A program made the position numbers and the translations under genes. Below are positions 34,636 through 42,958 of a stretch of DNA of 64,000 nt, one piece after another. Location of the stretch: the NCBI RefSeq assembly GCF_015070375.1, contig NZ_JADCLL010000008.1:156334-220333 (forward strand), given 5' to 3'. The notes under the pieces are model-generated. The model searched no databases. It worked only from the letters and a program-made list of their open reading frames with translations, and had not been told where the DNA came from. Each line of letters opens with the position of its first letter. Positions within the stretch are counted from its first letter, which is position 1. Origin of the DNA: Nocardioides kribbensis (GTDB lineage Bacteria > Actinomycetota > Actinomycetes > Propionibacteriales > Nocardioidaceae).

Positions 34636-34671
34636 CCCGTCGTGCCCTGACCCGTCGTGCCCTGACCCGTC
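34627..34671 (+). repeat. Three perfect 15-bp repeats at an aidB-like 3' end
   Basis: GTGCCCTGACCCGTC is repeated three times without a mismatch; the first copy includes the stop codon of the acyl-CoA dehydrogenase. The repeats probably arose by duplication of the gene's end. Confidence 0.85.
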
Positions 34672-34681
34672 CGGACCCGGG

Positions 34682-35134
34682 TCAGCCCTCCAGGGAGCGG
34701 CCGGCCGACGCGGTGACGCCGCGCAGCAGGTCGCGCAAGGCGACGGCCTGCTCGGCGGTGACCCCCAGTGCCTCGGCGACCCGGCACTGCACCCGCTCGG
34801 CCTCCGGTCGCATCGCCTCCCCGGCGGCGGTGAGGGCGACCAGCACCACCCGCTCGTCGGCGGTGCTGCGGCGGCGGGTGACCAGGCCGGCCTGCTCCAT
34901 GCGGCGCAGCAGGGGCGTCAGGGTGGCGTGGTCGAGGCGCAGGGTGGCGGCCAGGTCCTTGACCGCGCGCTCGTCGCGGCCCCAGAGCACGACGAGCACG
35001 AGGTACTGCGGGTAGGTGACCCCGAGGTCCTCGAGGATCGGTCGGTAGGCGGCCGTCACCGCCCGCGAGGCGGCGTAGAGGTCGAAGCAGAGCAGGGCGT
35101 CGAGCTCGTGCCCGACCTCGGTGGTGGAGGACAT
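34682..35134 (-). CDS. ohrR: OhrR-type MarR regulator
   Basis: This 150-residue MarR protein has the OhrR N-terminus LDALLCFDLYAASRAVTAAY, containing the single redox-sensing Cys (residue 16 or so) and following Tyr residues, then YPQYLVLVVLWGRDERAVKD and the winged helix LDHATLTPLLRRMEQAGLVT, RRRSTADERVVLV. OhrR represses ohr and is inactivated by organic hydroperoxides. It is divergent from ohr with 68 bp between the starts, matching the standard ohrR-ohr pairing. Confidence 0.9.
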   Translation of the reverse strand: MSSTTEVGHELDALLCFDLYAASRAVTAAYRPILEDLGVTYPQYLVLVVLWGRDERAVKDLAATLRLDHATLTPLLRRMEQAGLVTRRRSTADERVVLVALTAAGEAMRPEAERVQCRVAEALGVTAEQAVALRDLLRGVTASAGRSLEG

Positions 35135-35160
35135 GCTTGAATCTTACTCGTGGGCAGGTA

Positions 35161-35174
35161 TCTTGTGTGCAAGA
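35161..35174. promoter_or_regulatory. Probable OhrR operator
   Basis: TCTTG-TGTG-CAAGA is a perfect inverted repeat with 5-bp arms in the ohrR-ohr gap, 28 bp before ohr. A related half-site, GCTTGAATCTT, lies at the ohrR start. The sequence differs from the TACAATT-type box of low-GC bacteria but the position is as expected. Confidence 0.5.
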
Positions 35175-35202
35175 CATCTTCGTCGACCGAAAGGAACAGC
35201 AC

Positions 35203-35646
35203 ATGCCCACGCGCACCGCTCGCACCGCCTGGAACGGCACCCTCGAGGACGGCTCCGGCCAGGTCGAGCTCTCCAGCTCCAAGGTCGGCACCTACGAGGT
35301 CTCCTTCCCCAAGCGCGCCGCTGACGAGGCCGGGGGCACCACCAGCCCCGAGGAGCTCATCGCCGCCGCGCACTCCGCCTGCTACGCCATGCAGCTCTCG
35401 GCCTTCATCGCCGAGGCCGGCGGCACCCCGCAGGCCCTCGACGTCAAGGCCGACGTCTCGCTCGGCCCCGACTCCGCCAACGGCGGCTTCAAGCTCACCG
35501 GCATCACCCTGACCGTGCGCGGCGAGGTCGACGGCCTCGACGCCGCCGGCTTCGCGAAGGCCGCCGACGCGGCCAAGGCCGGCTGCCCGGTCAGCAAGGC
35601 CCTCACCGGTGTCGAGATCACCCTCGACGCCGCGCTCGAGGACTGA
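35203..35646 (+). CDS. ohr: Organic hydroperoxide resistance protein
   Basis: This 147-residue OsmC-family thiol peroxidase reduces organic hydroperoxides to alcohols using two Cys: one in EELIAAAHSACYAMQLSAFI and one in AAKAGCPVSKALTGVEITLD. The N-terminal ARTAWNGTLEDGSGQVELSS and FPKRAADEAGGTTSPEE contain the catalytic Arg region. It starts at ATG 35203 after AAAGGAA. OhrR-controlled, cytoplasmic, dimeric by family knowledge. Confidence 0.93.
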   Translation: MPTRTARTAWNGTLEDGSGQVELSSSKVGTYEVSFPKRAADEAGGTTSPEELIAAAHSACYAMQLSAFIAEAGGTPQALDVKADVSLGPDSANGGFKLTGITLTVRGEVDGLDAAGFAKAADAAKAGCPVSKALTGVEITLDAALED

Positions 35647-35677
35647 GCGCTCCACCAGCTCCACCAGCTCCACCGGC

Positions 35678-35723
35678 CCGGGGCCGGTCGCCGCGGCCAC
35701 CACGCCGCGGCGGCCGGCCCCGG
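35678..35723 (+). terminator. Strong hairpin downstream of ohr
   Basis: Nineteen-bp arms (35678-35696 and 35705-35723) pair with one G-U and an 8-nt loop (CCACCACG), 32 bp after the ohr stop. It has no T-run, but its strength and position suggest a terminator. Confidence 0.6.
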
Positions 35724-35777
35724 TCCACGTGGTGCCCCGGTCGGCACGGCGGGTCCTCGACACGCGACGATGACCCC

Positions 35778-37031
35778 ATGCGCCTCTCCTGGACCCTGCA
35801 CCGCGACGGCCGCACGGTCGCCGACGACGAGATCGTGCGGCCCGAGGAGCGGCTGGCCTGGCCGCTCACGATCGGCCTGGGCGCCCAGCACGTCGTCGCG
35901 ATGTTCGGGGCGACCTTCCTGGTGCCGCTGCTGACCGGCTTCCCGCCCACCACGACGCTGTTCTTCTCCGGCGTCGGCACGCTGCTCTTCCTCCTCGTCA
36001 CGGCCAACCGGCTGCCGAGCTACCTCGGCTCGTCGTTCGCCTTCATCGCCCCGATCCAGGCCGCCACGGCCACCGGCACCCTGGGCAACGCCCTCTTCGG
36101 CGTGCTGGCCGTCGGGCTCACCCTGGCCCTGGTCGGTGTGGTCGTGCTCGTCACCGGCACCCGCTGGATCGAGGCGCTCATGCCGCCGGTGGTCACGGGC
36201 GCGATCGTGGCTCTCATCGGCCTCAACCTCTCCGGCGCCGCCACGGCGAACTTCCAGCTCGCGCCGTGGACGGCCACGATCACCCTGGCCGCGGTCGTCG
36301 TCGTCGCGGTCGGCCTGCGCGGGCTCGCCGCGCGCCTCTCGGTGCTGCTCGGGGTGGCGGTCGGCTACGTCGTCGCCGCGCTGGCCGGCGCCGTCGACCT
36401 CGGCCCGGTGCGCGACGCGGCCTGGGTGGGCCTGCCCGACTTCTTCGCCCCCGAGCCGAGCTGGAGCGTGCTGCCGGCCTTCCTGCCCGTCGTGCTGGTG
36501 CTGGTGGCGGAGAACGTCGGCCACGTGCGCACCGTGGCCCACCTCACCGGCGACGAGTCGCTCAACCGGCTGACCGGGCGCGCCCTGCTCGCCGACGGCA
36601 TCGCCACCACGCTGGCCGGCTCCGCGGGCGGCTCGGGCACCACGACCTACGGCGAGAACATCGGCGTCATGGCCGCCACCCGGGTCTACTCCACCGCGGC
36701 CTACTGGGTCGCGGGCGTCGTCGCGCTCGTGCTCAGCCTGTCGCCGAAGTTCGGTGCGCTGGTCAACACCATCCCCGCCGGCGTGCTCGGCGGCGTCACC
36801 GTGGCGCTCTACGGCCTCATCGGCGTCATCGGCGTGAAGATCTGGATCGACAACCGCGTCGACTTCTCCCGCCCGGTCAACCAGCTCACCGCTGCCGTCG
36901 CGCTGGTGATCGGCATCGGGAACCTCACGCTCGGCGGCGAGGACGTGCTCGTCACCGGCATCGCGCTCGGCACCGTCGCCGCCCTCGTCGTCTACCACGG
37001 CGCCACCGCGCTGGAGCGGCTGCGCGTGTGA
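35778..37031 (+). CDS. Nucleobase:cation symporter 2 (uracil/xanthine permease)
   Basis: This 417-residue polytopic transporter is of the NCS2 (UraA/XanQ) family. It contains LTIGLGAQHVVAMFGATFLV, the helix-3 region SYLGSSFAFIAPIQAAT, the proton-coupling segment VVLVLVAENVGHVRTVAHL with the conserved Glu and His, and the family hallmark GSGTTTYGENIGVMAATRVY. Length matches UraA. The SGTTTYGENIG form favours uracil over xanthine. A single gene; the next gene lies 43 bp downstream. Confidence 0.92.
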   Translation: MRLSWTLHRDGRTVADDEIVRPEERLAWPLTIGLGAQHVVAMFGATFLVPLLTGFPPTTTLFFSGVGTLLFLLVTANRLPSYLGSSFAFIAPIQAATATGTLGNALFGVLAVGLTLALVGVVVLVTGTRWIEALMPPVVTGAIVALIGLNLSGAATANFQLAPWTATITLAAVVVVAVGLRGLAARLSVLLGVAVGYVVAALAGAVDLGPVRDAAWVGLPDFFAPEPSWSVLPAFLPVVLVLVAENVGHVRTVAHLTGDESLNRLTGRALLADGIATTLAGSAGGSGTTTYGENIGVMAATRVYSTAAYWVAGVVALVLSLSPKFGALVNTIPAGVLGGVTVALYGLIGVIGVKIWIDNRVDFSRPVNQLTAAVALVIGIGNLTLGGEDVLVTGIALGTVAALVVYHGATALERLRV

Positions 37032-37074
37032 GCGACGGGTTTGAGGTGCCCCCGCCGGTGGCAGGAGGTGGCCC

Positions 37075-37659
37075 ATGACGTCCGTCACCGAGACCCCGCG
37101 CCGGGCCACCGCCCCCGTGCGCCGGCTGGTCAACGCCCCCCTCGCCCTCGTCGTCGCCATCGTCGTGGTCTGGGTCGGCTGCTCGATGGCCTACGCCGTG
37201 CTGGAGGACCGCGGCCCCGTCGAGTCGCTGTGGTGGGGCATCGTCACCGGGTCGACGGTCGGCTACGGCGACTCCTACCCCTCCTCCACGGCCGGGCGCG
37301 GCGTGGCCAGCGTCCTCATCGTCACCATGCTCCTGCTGGTGCCGATCGCGATCGGCCACGTCATCGCCGGCCTCGTCGTCGACCGCGACCAGTTCTCCCA
37401 CGACGAGCAGGTCGCGCTGGCCGAGACCGTCGAGTCGCTCCACGACCGCGTCGAGACCCTCGAGCACCTGCTGCGCGCCAGCCTCACCGACGTCCACGGC
37501 AGCGCCTGGGTCGAGGAGGTCCTGCGGGAGGCCGCCTCCCGCGAGAGCGCCCACCACGACGTCGACGACCGCATGCTCGCCACCTTCCACGGCACGCCCG
37601 TCATCCCTGCGGCCACCACCTCGGCGCCCGCCACCTCTCGCACGAAGGACCGCCCATGA
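37075..37659 (+). CDS. Two-helix potassium channel
   Basis: This 194-residue protein has two transmembrane helices (about 20-40 and 75-102) flanking a pore loop with the K+ selectivity filter GSTVGYGDSYPS. The C-terminal part contains a coiled-coil-like stretch (LAETVESLHDRVETLEHLLR) likely to hold the tetramer together. Such Ion_trans_2 channels occur beside DUF350 and glutathionylspermidine-synthase-like genes. Its stop overlaps the next lipoprotein start (ATGA), so it belongs to the four-gene module up to 39912. Confidence 0.87.
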   Translation: MTSVTETPRRATAPVRRLVNAPLALVVAIVVVWVGCSMAYAVLEDRGPVESLWWGIVTGSTVGYGDSYPSSTAGRGVASVLIVTMLLLVPIAIGHVIAGLVVDRDQFSHDEQVALAETVESLHDRVETLEHLLRASLTDVHGSAWVEEVLREAASRESAHHDVDDRMLATFHGTPVIPAATTSAPATSRTKDRP

Positions 37660-38054
37660 CCTCCCGCCCCGGCACCACCACCCGCCGCATGCGCTCGGCC
37701 GGCGTCTCGATCGGCGTCACCGCGCTCATGGCCGCCGGACTCACCGGCTGCTCGACCTCCGCCGACTACGCCGCGGTGTGCGTCGACCCCGAGACCCAGG
37801 AGCGCGTCGACGACGACGAGTGCGACGACGACTCCGACTACAACGGCACCGGCTCGGGCTTCTTCTGGTACTACCTCGGCGCCAGCTCCCGCGTGCCGGG
37901 CGTCGGCAGCCCCGTCTCCGGCGGCACCTTCAACGGCTCCTCGCTCAGCGGCAACGTCCAGCGCGGCGGGCTGCCCAGCAGCGGCGGCACGTCGGTCAAG
38001 AGCGTCACCAAGACCGGGGGCTTCGGCGGCGTCAGCCGCGGCATCTCCTCCTGA
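37656..38054 (+). CDS. Small lipoprotein of the channel/ATP-grasp module
   Basis: This 132-residue protein has a lipoprotein signal (VSIGVTALMAAGLTGC) and a short mature part with a Cys/Asp-rich segment (AVCVDPETQERVDDDECDDD), an aromatic patch (GSGFFWYYLGASSRVPGVG) and a Gly/Ser-rich tail. The CVDPxTxxRVxDDxC pattern recurs in actinobacterial proteins of similar context and recalls the YgiB-type partner of ATP-grasp YgiC; the relationship is inferred. It is translationally coupled to the channel gene and followed by a tandem repeat. Confidence 0.72.
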   Translation: MTSRPGTTTRRMRSAGVSIGVTALMAAGLTGCSTSADYAAVCVDPETQERVDDDECDDDSDYNGTGSGFFWYYLGASSRVPGVGSPVSGGTFNGSSLSGNVQRGGLPSSGGTSVKSVTKTGGFGGVSRGISS

Positions 38055-38135
38055 CCCGCCCGGCCCGACCCGCCCGACCCGCCGGACCCGCCCGACCCGC
38101 CCGACCCGCCGGACCCGCCCGACCCGCCGGGCCCC
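38055..38135. repeat. GACCCGCC(C/G) tandem array
   Basis: About nine imperfect 9-bp units GACCCGCCC or GACCCGCCG fill the gap between the lipoprotein stop and the DUF350 gene. It looks like a slippage array and has no coding support. Confidence 0.8.
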
Positions 38136-38182
38136 GCCGCGCACCCGCCCTGCTCGTCGTACCGAACCCCTAGGAAGAACTC

Positions 38183-38644
38183 ATGCTGGAAGCCCTGCTC
38201 GTCGCCCTCGGGCACGCGATCGTCTACGCCCTGGCCGCGGGCGTGCTGCTCGTCGTCGCCTACTACGTGCTCGACCTCGTCACCCCGGGCCACCTCGGCA
38301 GCCACCTGCGCGGCATCGACGAGACCGGGGCGGAGTCGGTGCACGCCGCCTCGCGCTCGGCCGGGCTGGTCACCGCCTCCTGGCTGGTCTCCAACGCCCT
38401 GGTGCTCTTCACCGCGATCTGGACCAACGGCGAGACGTCGCTGGGCTGGGCCCTGGTCTGGACGCTGTGCTTCGGCCTGCTCGGCGTGGCGCTCAACGCG
38501 GTGATGTTCTTCGTCGTCGAGGCGCTGACCCCCGGTGACCTGCGCACCATCGTGTGCGAGCCCGGCCCGGTGCGCCCGCTGGCCTACGTCGCGGCCGCGT
38601 CGGCGATCTCGGTGGCGCTCATCGTCTGCGCCAGCATCGCCTGA
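38183..38644 (+). CDS. DUF350 membrane protein
   Basis: This 153-residue protein has four predicted helices in two DUF350 repeats: IVYALAAGVLLVVAYYVLDL with TPGHLGSHL, then LVTASWLVSNALVLFTAIWT, WALVWTLCFGLLGVALNAV and the second TPGDLRTIV. DUF350 proteins (YjfL type) travel with glutathionylspermidine-synthase-like ATP-grasps. Its biochemical role is unknown. Its stop shares one base with the next start. Start ATG 38183, about 10 bp after AGGAA. Confidence 0.88.
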   Translation: MLEALLVALGHAIVYALAAGVLLVVAYYVLDLVTPGHLGSHLRGIDETGAESVHAASRSAGLVTASWLVSNALVLFTAIWTNGETSLGWALVWTLCFGLLGVALNAVMFFVVEALTPGDLRTIVCEPGPVRPLAYVAAASAISVALIVCASIA

Positions 38645-39912
38645 TGTGGCGCCACGCGTCGCGCCCGCGCCCGGAGTGGGAGCGCATCGTCACCGAGCAG
38701 GGGCTGATCTTCCCCGTCACCCCGACCCCCGAGGGCCGCACGGTGCCCTACTGGAACGAGTCGGCGTGGTACGAGGTGACCCTCGACGAGGTCGAGCTGC
38801 TCGAGGCCGCCACCGAGGAGCTGTGGGCGATGTGCGTCGACGCGGCCGGCCACATGGCCGCGACGATGACCGACGAGCGCCTCGGCCTGCCGCCCGGCAG
38901 CCTCGCGCTCGTGCGCCGCTCCATCGAGCGGGGCGACCCCGCGGTCTACGCCCGCTTCGACCTCGCCTACGGCGCCGACGGGTCGGTGAAGATGCTCGAG
39001 ATCAACGGCGACACCCCCACCGGACTGGTCGAGACCGGCGTCGTGCAGTGGCGCTGGATCGAGGACGTCATGACCGACATCGACCAGTGGAACTCCGTGC
39101 ACGACCGTCTGGTGGCCCGCTGGCGCGACCTGCTCGTCTCCGGTGAGCTCGAGGGCGACCACCTGCACTTCCTCTACGACCTCGGCGGGGAGGGGGAGTA
39201 CGACGGCGGCGAGATGGAGATGACCGTCCACTACCTCATGGACTGCGCCGTGCAGGCCGGCTGGACCGTGATGGCCCACCCCATCGGCGAGGTCGGCTGG
39301 AACCCCGACACCCGCGACTTCCGCGACGTGCACGACCGCCCGATCCGCAACGCCTTCAAGCTCTACCCGTGGGAGGACATGCTGGGCGAGGAGTTCGGGC
39401 GGCTGCTGCTCGACGAGGCCGAGACGACCCCGGTGCGCTGGTTCGAGCCGGCGTGGAAGGTGCTGCTGAGCACCAAGGCGATCCTGCCCGTGCTGTGGGA
39501 GCGCAACCCGGGCCACCGGCTGCTGCTCCCGGCCTACTTCGACGAGCCCCGCGACCTCGAGGAGTGGGTGGCCAAGCCGCTGCACGGGCGCGAGGGCGAC
39601 AACGTCACCGTGCACCTGGCCGACGGCCACGAGCAGACCAAGCCCGGCCCCTACGGAGCCGAGGGCTTCGTCTACCAGCGCTACTACCCGCTGCCGGTCT
39701 ACGGCGGCAACTACGTGGTGCTCGGCTCCTGGGTCGTCGACGGGCAGGCCGCCGGCATGATCGTGCGCGAGTCCGACGGCATGGTCACCGACTACTTCAG
39801 CCGGGTGGTGCCGCACGCCATCAGTGACGGGCTCAGCCCCGACGACGCCACCGTGCGCGGCTGGCTGGCCACGCGTACGCCGGTGACGCCCCCGTCGCTG
39901 CCGCCGGGCTGA
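38644..39912 (+). CDS. Glutathionylspermidine-synthase-like ATP-grasp ligase
   Basis: This 422-residue protein matches the C-terminal synthetase domain of glutathionylspermidine synthase (YgiC/YjfC type): RPEWERIVTEQGLIFPVT, YWNESAWYEVTLDEVELLEA, RFDLAYGADGSVKMLEINGD with the metal-binding Glu and Asn, TPTGLVE, NAFKLYPWEDMLGEEFG, VLWERNPGHRLLLPAYFDEP, WVAKPLHGREGDNV and GNYVVLGSWVVDG. There is no amidase domain, so the product is not necessarily glutathionylspermidine, and actinobacteria use mycothiol rather than glutathione. Family knowledge suggests peptide-amine ligation, possibly modifying the partner membrane proteins. Confidence 0.88.
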   Translation: MWRHASRPRPEWERIVTEQGLIFPVTPTPEGRTVPYWNESAWYEVTLDEVELLEAATEELWAMCVDAAGHMAATMTDERLGLPPGSLALVRRSIERGDPAVYARFDLAYGADGSVKMLEINGDTPTGLVETGVVQWRWIEDVMTDIDQWNSVHDRLVARWRDLLVSGELEGDHLHFLYDLGGEGEYDGGEMEMTVHYLMDCAVQAGWTVMAHPIGEVGWNPDTRDFRDVHDRPIRNAFKLYPWEDMLGEEFGRLLLDEAETTPVRWFEPAWKVLLSTKAILPVLWERNPGHRLLLPAYFDEPRDLEEWVAKPLHGREGDNVTVHLADGHEQTKPGPYGAEGFVYQRYYPLPVYGGNYVVLGSWVVDGQAAGMIVRESDGMVTDYFSRVVPHAISDGLSPDDATVRGWLATRTPVTPPSLPPG

Positions 39913-39919
39913 CCGGGGC

Positions 39920-40690
39920 TCAGTCGGCCCCGGCGCCCCGCAGCAGCCGCAGGTGCAGCTCGCGGGTCTGCGGGGAGGGGTCGGCGCCGAGCTCCTCGGC
40001 GAGCTGGCGACGGTAGCCCTCGAAGGTGCGCAGCGCCGCCGCGGTCTCGCCCAGCTCGGCGTAGGCCGTCATGAGGGTGCGGTGGACGGCCTCGGCGCCG
40101 GGGTCGACGGCGATGGCCCGCTGGGCCAGGTCGACGGCCTCGCGCAGGGCTCCGGTGCGCAGGGCCGCCTCCGCCGCGTCGGCGAGCAGCACCGAGCGCA
40201 GGCCGCGCAGGGCCGACCGCTCGGCCCGCGCCCAGGCCGCCGTCTCGTCGTGGGCGCTGAGGTCGCCGGCCCACAGCGTCTCGGCCCGCCGGGTGTGGTC
40301 GAGCACGTCGACCAGCCGGTCGTCGAGGAGGGCCAGCCGGGCGTGGCGGGCGTGGTCGCGGTAGACGGCGACGTCGACCCACGCGCCCTCGAGCACCAGC
40401 CCCTCGGGGTGGCGCACGACGCAGTCTGCCTCGACGGCGCGCCGGATCTGGCTGGCCGCGGTGCGCAGGCTGCCACCGGCGTGCTCCGGCGACGCCGTGG
40501 ACCACAGGGCGTCGGTGAGGGCCCGCGCCCGCACGGGCCGCCCGTCGGCCAGGGCGAGCATCCGGAAGAGGTCCATGGTCTTGCCGGTGCGCCACGCCGC
40601 GGGGGGCACGACGGTGCCGTCGCGCCGCACGACCTCGAGACCGCCGAGCAGGCGGACGAGGACGGGCGGGGTGGTGCGGGGACCGGGCAT
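39920..40690 (-). CDS. SARP-like BTAD regulator, orphan
   Basis: This 256-residue protein has an OmpR-type winged helix (VLVRLLGGLEVVRRDGTVVP, AWRTGKTMDLFRMLALADG, RARALTDALWSTASPEHAGG, SLRTAASQIRRAV) followed by a bacterial transcriptional activator domain of TPR-like helices (ALREAVDLAQRAIAVDPGAE, LMTAYAELGETAAALRTFEG, YRRQLAEELGADPSPQTREL). This is the SARP/BTAD plan. The nearest biosynthetic cluster (mys) is 16 kb away, so its targets are unknown. Start ATG 40690. Confidence 0.87.
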   Translation of the reverse strand: MPGPRTTPPVLVRLLGGLEVVRRDGTVVPPAAWRTGKTMDLFRMLALADGRPVRARALTDALWSTASPEHAGGSLRTAASQIRRAVEADCVVRHPEGLVLEGAWVDVAVYRDHARHARLALLDDRLVDVLDHTRRAETLWAGDLSAHDETAAWARAERSALRGLRSVLLADAAEAALRTGALREAVDLAQRAIAVDPGAEAVHRTLMTAYAELGETAAALRTFEGYRRQLAEELGADPSPQTRELHLRLLRGAGAD

Positions 40691-40806
40691 GGCGGGCGGT
40701 GCTCCGTGGGGGGAGGGGGGATCGCAGCACCGGTCTGACCGCGGAGCCAACCCTAACCCCATCGCGTCCCCGGGCGCCGGAGAAAGCGACCGTGCTCCGC
40801 TCCGCC

Positions 40807-41544
40807 TCAGGTCGTCGGTCGCTCGGGGGGGAGCAGGTCCCCGACCGCGAGCCGTCCCTCGATGACGTCGGTGGCGACCGCTCCCAGGGAGCGGGCGTGC
40901 TCGCGGGCGAAGGCGCGCATCAGGGCGAAGGCCTCCTCGATCTCGAGCTCGGCCCACTCCGCCACCACGCCCTTGGCCTGCTCCACCACGACCCGCAGGC
41001 TCAGCGCCGCCTGGAGCTGGTCGGCCAGCACCTCGCGCTGCCGCGGGGTGCGCTCCTGGAGCAGCCCCACGGTCGCCACCGCCGTGAGTGCCCTGGCGAG
41101 CGCCCGGTCGTCGTCGGTGAGCTCGGTGATGGCGGCGTAGAGCAGGGTGATCGCTCCGAGGCGCTCCGAGCGCAGACGCAGCGGCACGGCGTGCACCGAC
41201 GGGTAGCCGAGGTCCTCGGCCGCGCTCAGGAAGCGCGGCCAGCGCCGCAGACCCTCGGTGCGGGGCACGTTGACGACGTCCTCGCCGGAGTGGAACGCGT
41301 CGAGGCACGGCCCCTCGGCCGTGGCCAGGGCCTGGAGCTCGAGGTCGCGCGCGGCGTGGCTGGTGGTGGCGATGACCCGGAGCGCGCCCCGCTGGTCGGC
41401 CAGGATGATGGCGGCGGCGTCGGCGCCGAGGATCTCGGCGCTGCGCTCGGCGAGGTTCTGGAGGAAGTCGACCACGTCGAAGTCGTCGCCGAGGGTGTCG
41501 GCGAGCTCGACGAACGTGGTGGCCAGCAGTTGCTCACGAGACAC
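40807..41544 (-). CDS. GAF-ANTAR protein 1
   Basis: This 245-residue protein has a GAF domain (DFLQNLAERSAEILGADAAA, ATAEGPCLDAFHSGEDVVNV, YPSVHAVPLRLRSERLGAIT) and a C-terminal ANTAR three-helix module (LRVVVEQAKGVVAEWAELEI, EEAFALMRAFAREH). ANTAR domains bind twin RNA hairpins and prevent premature termination. The GTG 41544 start has GGAGGGA upstream. It is the last of three consecutive GAF-ANTAR genes on this strand, 44 bp after the second. Confidence 0.86.
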   Translation of the reverse strand: MSREQLLATTFVELADTLGDDFDVVDFLQNLAERSAEILGADAAAIILADQRGALRVIATTSHAARDLELQALATAEGPCLDAFHSGEDVVNVPRTEGLRRWPRFLSAAEDLGYPSVHAVPLRLRSERLGAITLLYAAITELTDDDRALARALTAVATVGLLQERTPRQREVLADQLQAALSLRVVVEQAKGVVAEWAELEIEEAFALMRAFAREHARSLGAVATDVIEGRLAVGDLLPPERPTT

Positions 41545-41588
41545 GGGTGTCCCTCCTCGGTCGTCGGTGCGGAGGCCCGGCGGGCGGG

Positions 41589-42290
41589 TCACCGGAAGTC
41601 GATCCTGCGGGCCACGACGTCGCGTGCCACCTCGATGATGGACCTGTCGGCCACGTAGGCGTGCGCGCGCAGCAGCAGGAGCGCGTCGTGCAGGCTCACC
41701 ACGGCCTGCACCGAGACCATGCCGGTGGCCTGGTGGACCTCGGGGTGGGTGGTGAACCCGTCGACGGCGTCGTCGAGCCGACGGTCACCGAGGGTGTCCC
41801 GCAGGGCGGGGTCCTGCAGGTGGAGCAGCACCACCACGGCGGCGTCGACGAAGTGCAGCGCCAGCGACAGGTCGTCGTCGTCGAGCGCCCCGGCGCGGGT
41901 GCGGTAGACGTCCAGGGCGCCGAGCCTGATGCCGCCGATGCGCAGCGGGAAGGCGAAGACCGCGCCGACCCCTCGCTCGAGCAGGTGGGCGGAGTAGGCC
42001 GGCCACCGCTGCTCGCCGGCGCCGAGCTCCGCGAGCTGCACCAGCCGACCGGTGCGGAAGGCCTCCACGCACGGACCCTCCCCGAGGGTCAGCTGGAGCA
42101 CCTCGAGCTCGTGCGCCGACTGGTCCGAGGCGGCGACGAGCTCGCTCGTGGAGTCGGGCGCCATCACGGCGAGCCCGACCGCCACGGCGTCGAGCTCCCG
42201 CTTGGCGGAGCGGCACAGCAGCTCGGGCAGGGTGAGGTCGCTGCCCGCCTCGTCCATCAGCGACATCAGGATCCGTCCGACCGGCGTCAC
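41589..42290 (-). CDS. GAF-ANTAR protein 2
   Basis: This 233-residue protein has a GAF domain (LLCRSAKRELDAVAVGLAVM, TLGEGPCVEAFRTGRLVQLA, GVGAVFAFPLRIGGIRLGAL) and a C-terminal ANTAR-like segment (HQATGMVSVQAVVSLHDALL, LLRAHAYVADRSIIEVARDV). The ANTAR core here reads QATGMVSVQ instead of the more usual QAKGxLM, so RNA recognition may differ. GTG 42290 overlaps the stop of the upstream gene (GTGA). Ligand unknown. Confidence 0.84.
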   Translation of the reverse strand: MTPVGRILMSLMDEAGSDLTLPELLCRSAKRELDAVAVGLAVMAPDSTSELVAASDQSAHELEVLQLTLGEGPCVEAFRTGRLVQLAELGAGEQRWPAYSAHLLERGVGAVFAFPLRIGGIRLGALDVYRTRAGALDDDDLSLALHFVDAAVVVLLHLQDPALRDTLGDRRLDDAVDGFTTHPEVHQATGMVSVQAVVSLHDALLLLRAHAYVADRSIIEVARDVVARRIDFR

Positions 42291-42958
42291 CGGGGCTCCG
42301 CCCCGGAGACGATCCGCTCGGCGAGGTCGCGCACCTTGACCTGCGACTGCTGCGACACCCGTCGCAGGTAGGCCATCGCCTGCTCCGAGGTGAGGGCGTG
42401 GCGCTCCATCACGATGCCCTGCGCCTGGCCGATGAGCGCGCGGGTGGTGAGCGCCTCGCGCAGGTTCTGCACCCGGTCGACCTGGCGCAGCAGCCGCCCG
42501 GCCTGCAGCGCGGTGCGACCGAGGTCGGCCCAGCCGTCGTGCTCGAAGGTCCGCGGCCGGTGGGAGTAGAGGTCGAGGGTGACGGCGTGCCCCCGGATCG
42601 CGGGCAGGCCCAGGACGCGCACCGACAGCACGTCGAGCCCGGCGGCCGCGGTGCTCCACGCGGGCCACAGCGGGTCGTGACGGGTGTCGGCGACGCTGGC
42701 GGCGGAGCCCTCCGTCAGCGGACGGCTGCCGGGGCCGCCGTGCAGCAGCAGGCGGAGCTCGTCGAGCTCGGCCACCAGTGGGTCGGTGAGGGCCAGGCGG
42801 GTGGCGGCGCCCGGCTCGCCGTGCAGCGAGAGGCCGGCGTGGTCGGCGCCGAGGCGCTCCCGGGCGAAGCGGGCCACCGCGCCGGCGCCCTCGGCGAGGT
42901 CCTCGCAGCGCTCGAGGCGCCCGAAGAGGTCCTCGAGGTCGGGCCAGGGCGAGCTCAC
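42287..42958 (-). CDS. GAF-ANTAR protein 3
   Basis: This 223-residue protein is the first gene of the GAF-ANTAR trio. Its N-terminal half is a divergent GAF domain (ERLGADHAGLSLHGEPGAAT, LDVLSVRVLGLPAIRGHAVT) and the C-terminus is a canonical ANTAR domain (NLREALTTRALIGQAQGIVM, ERHALTSEQAMAYLRRVSQQ). GTG 42958 is the start, facing the lipoprotein gene on the other strand across 125 bp. The following gene overlaps by 4 bp. Confidence 0.85.
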   Translation of the reverse strand: MSSPWPDLEDLFGRLERCEDLAEGAGAVARFARERLGADHAGLSLHGEPGAATRLALTDPLVAELDELRLLLHGGPGSRPLTEGSAASVADTRHDPLWPAWSTAAAGLDVLSVRVLGLPAIRGHAVTLDLYSHRPRTFEHDGWADLGRTALQAGRLLRQVDRVQNLREALTTRALIGQAQGIVMERHALTSEQAMAYLRRVSQQSQVKVRDLAERIVSGAEPR

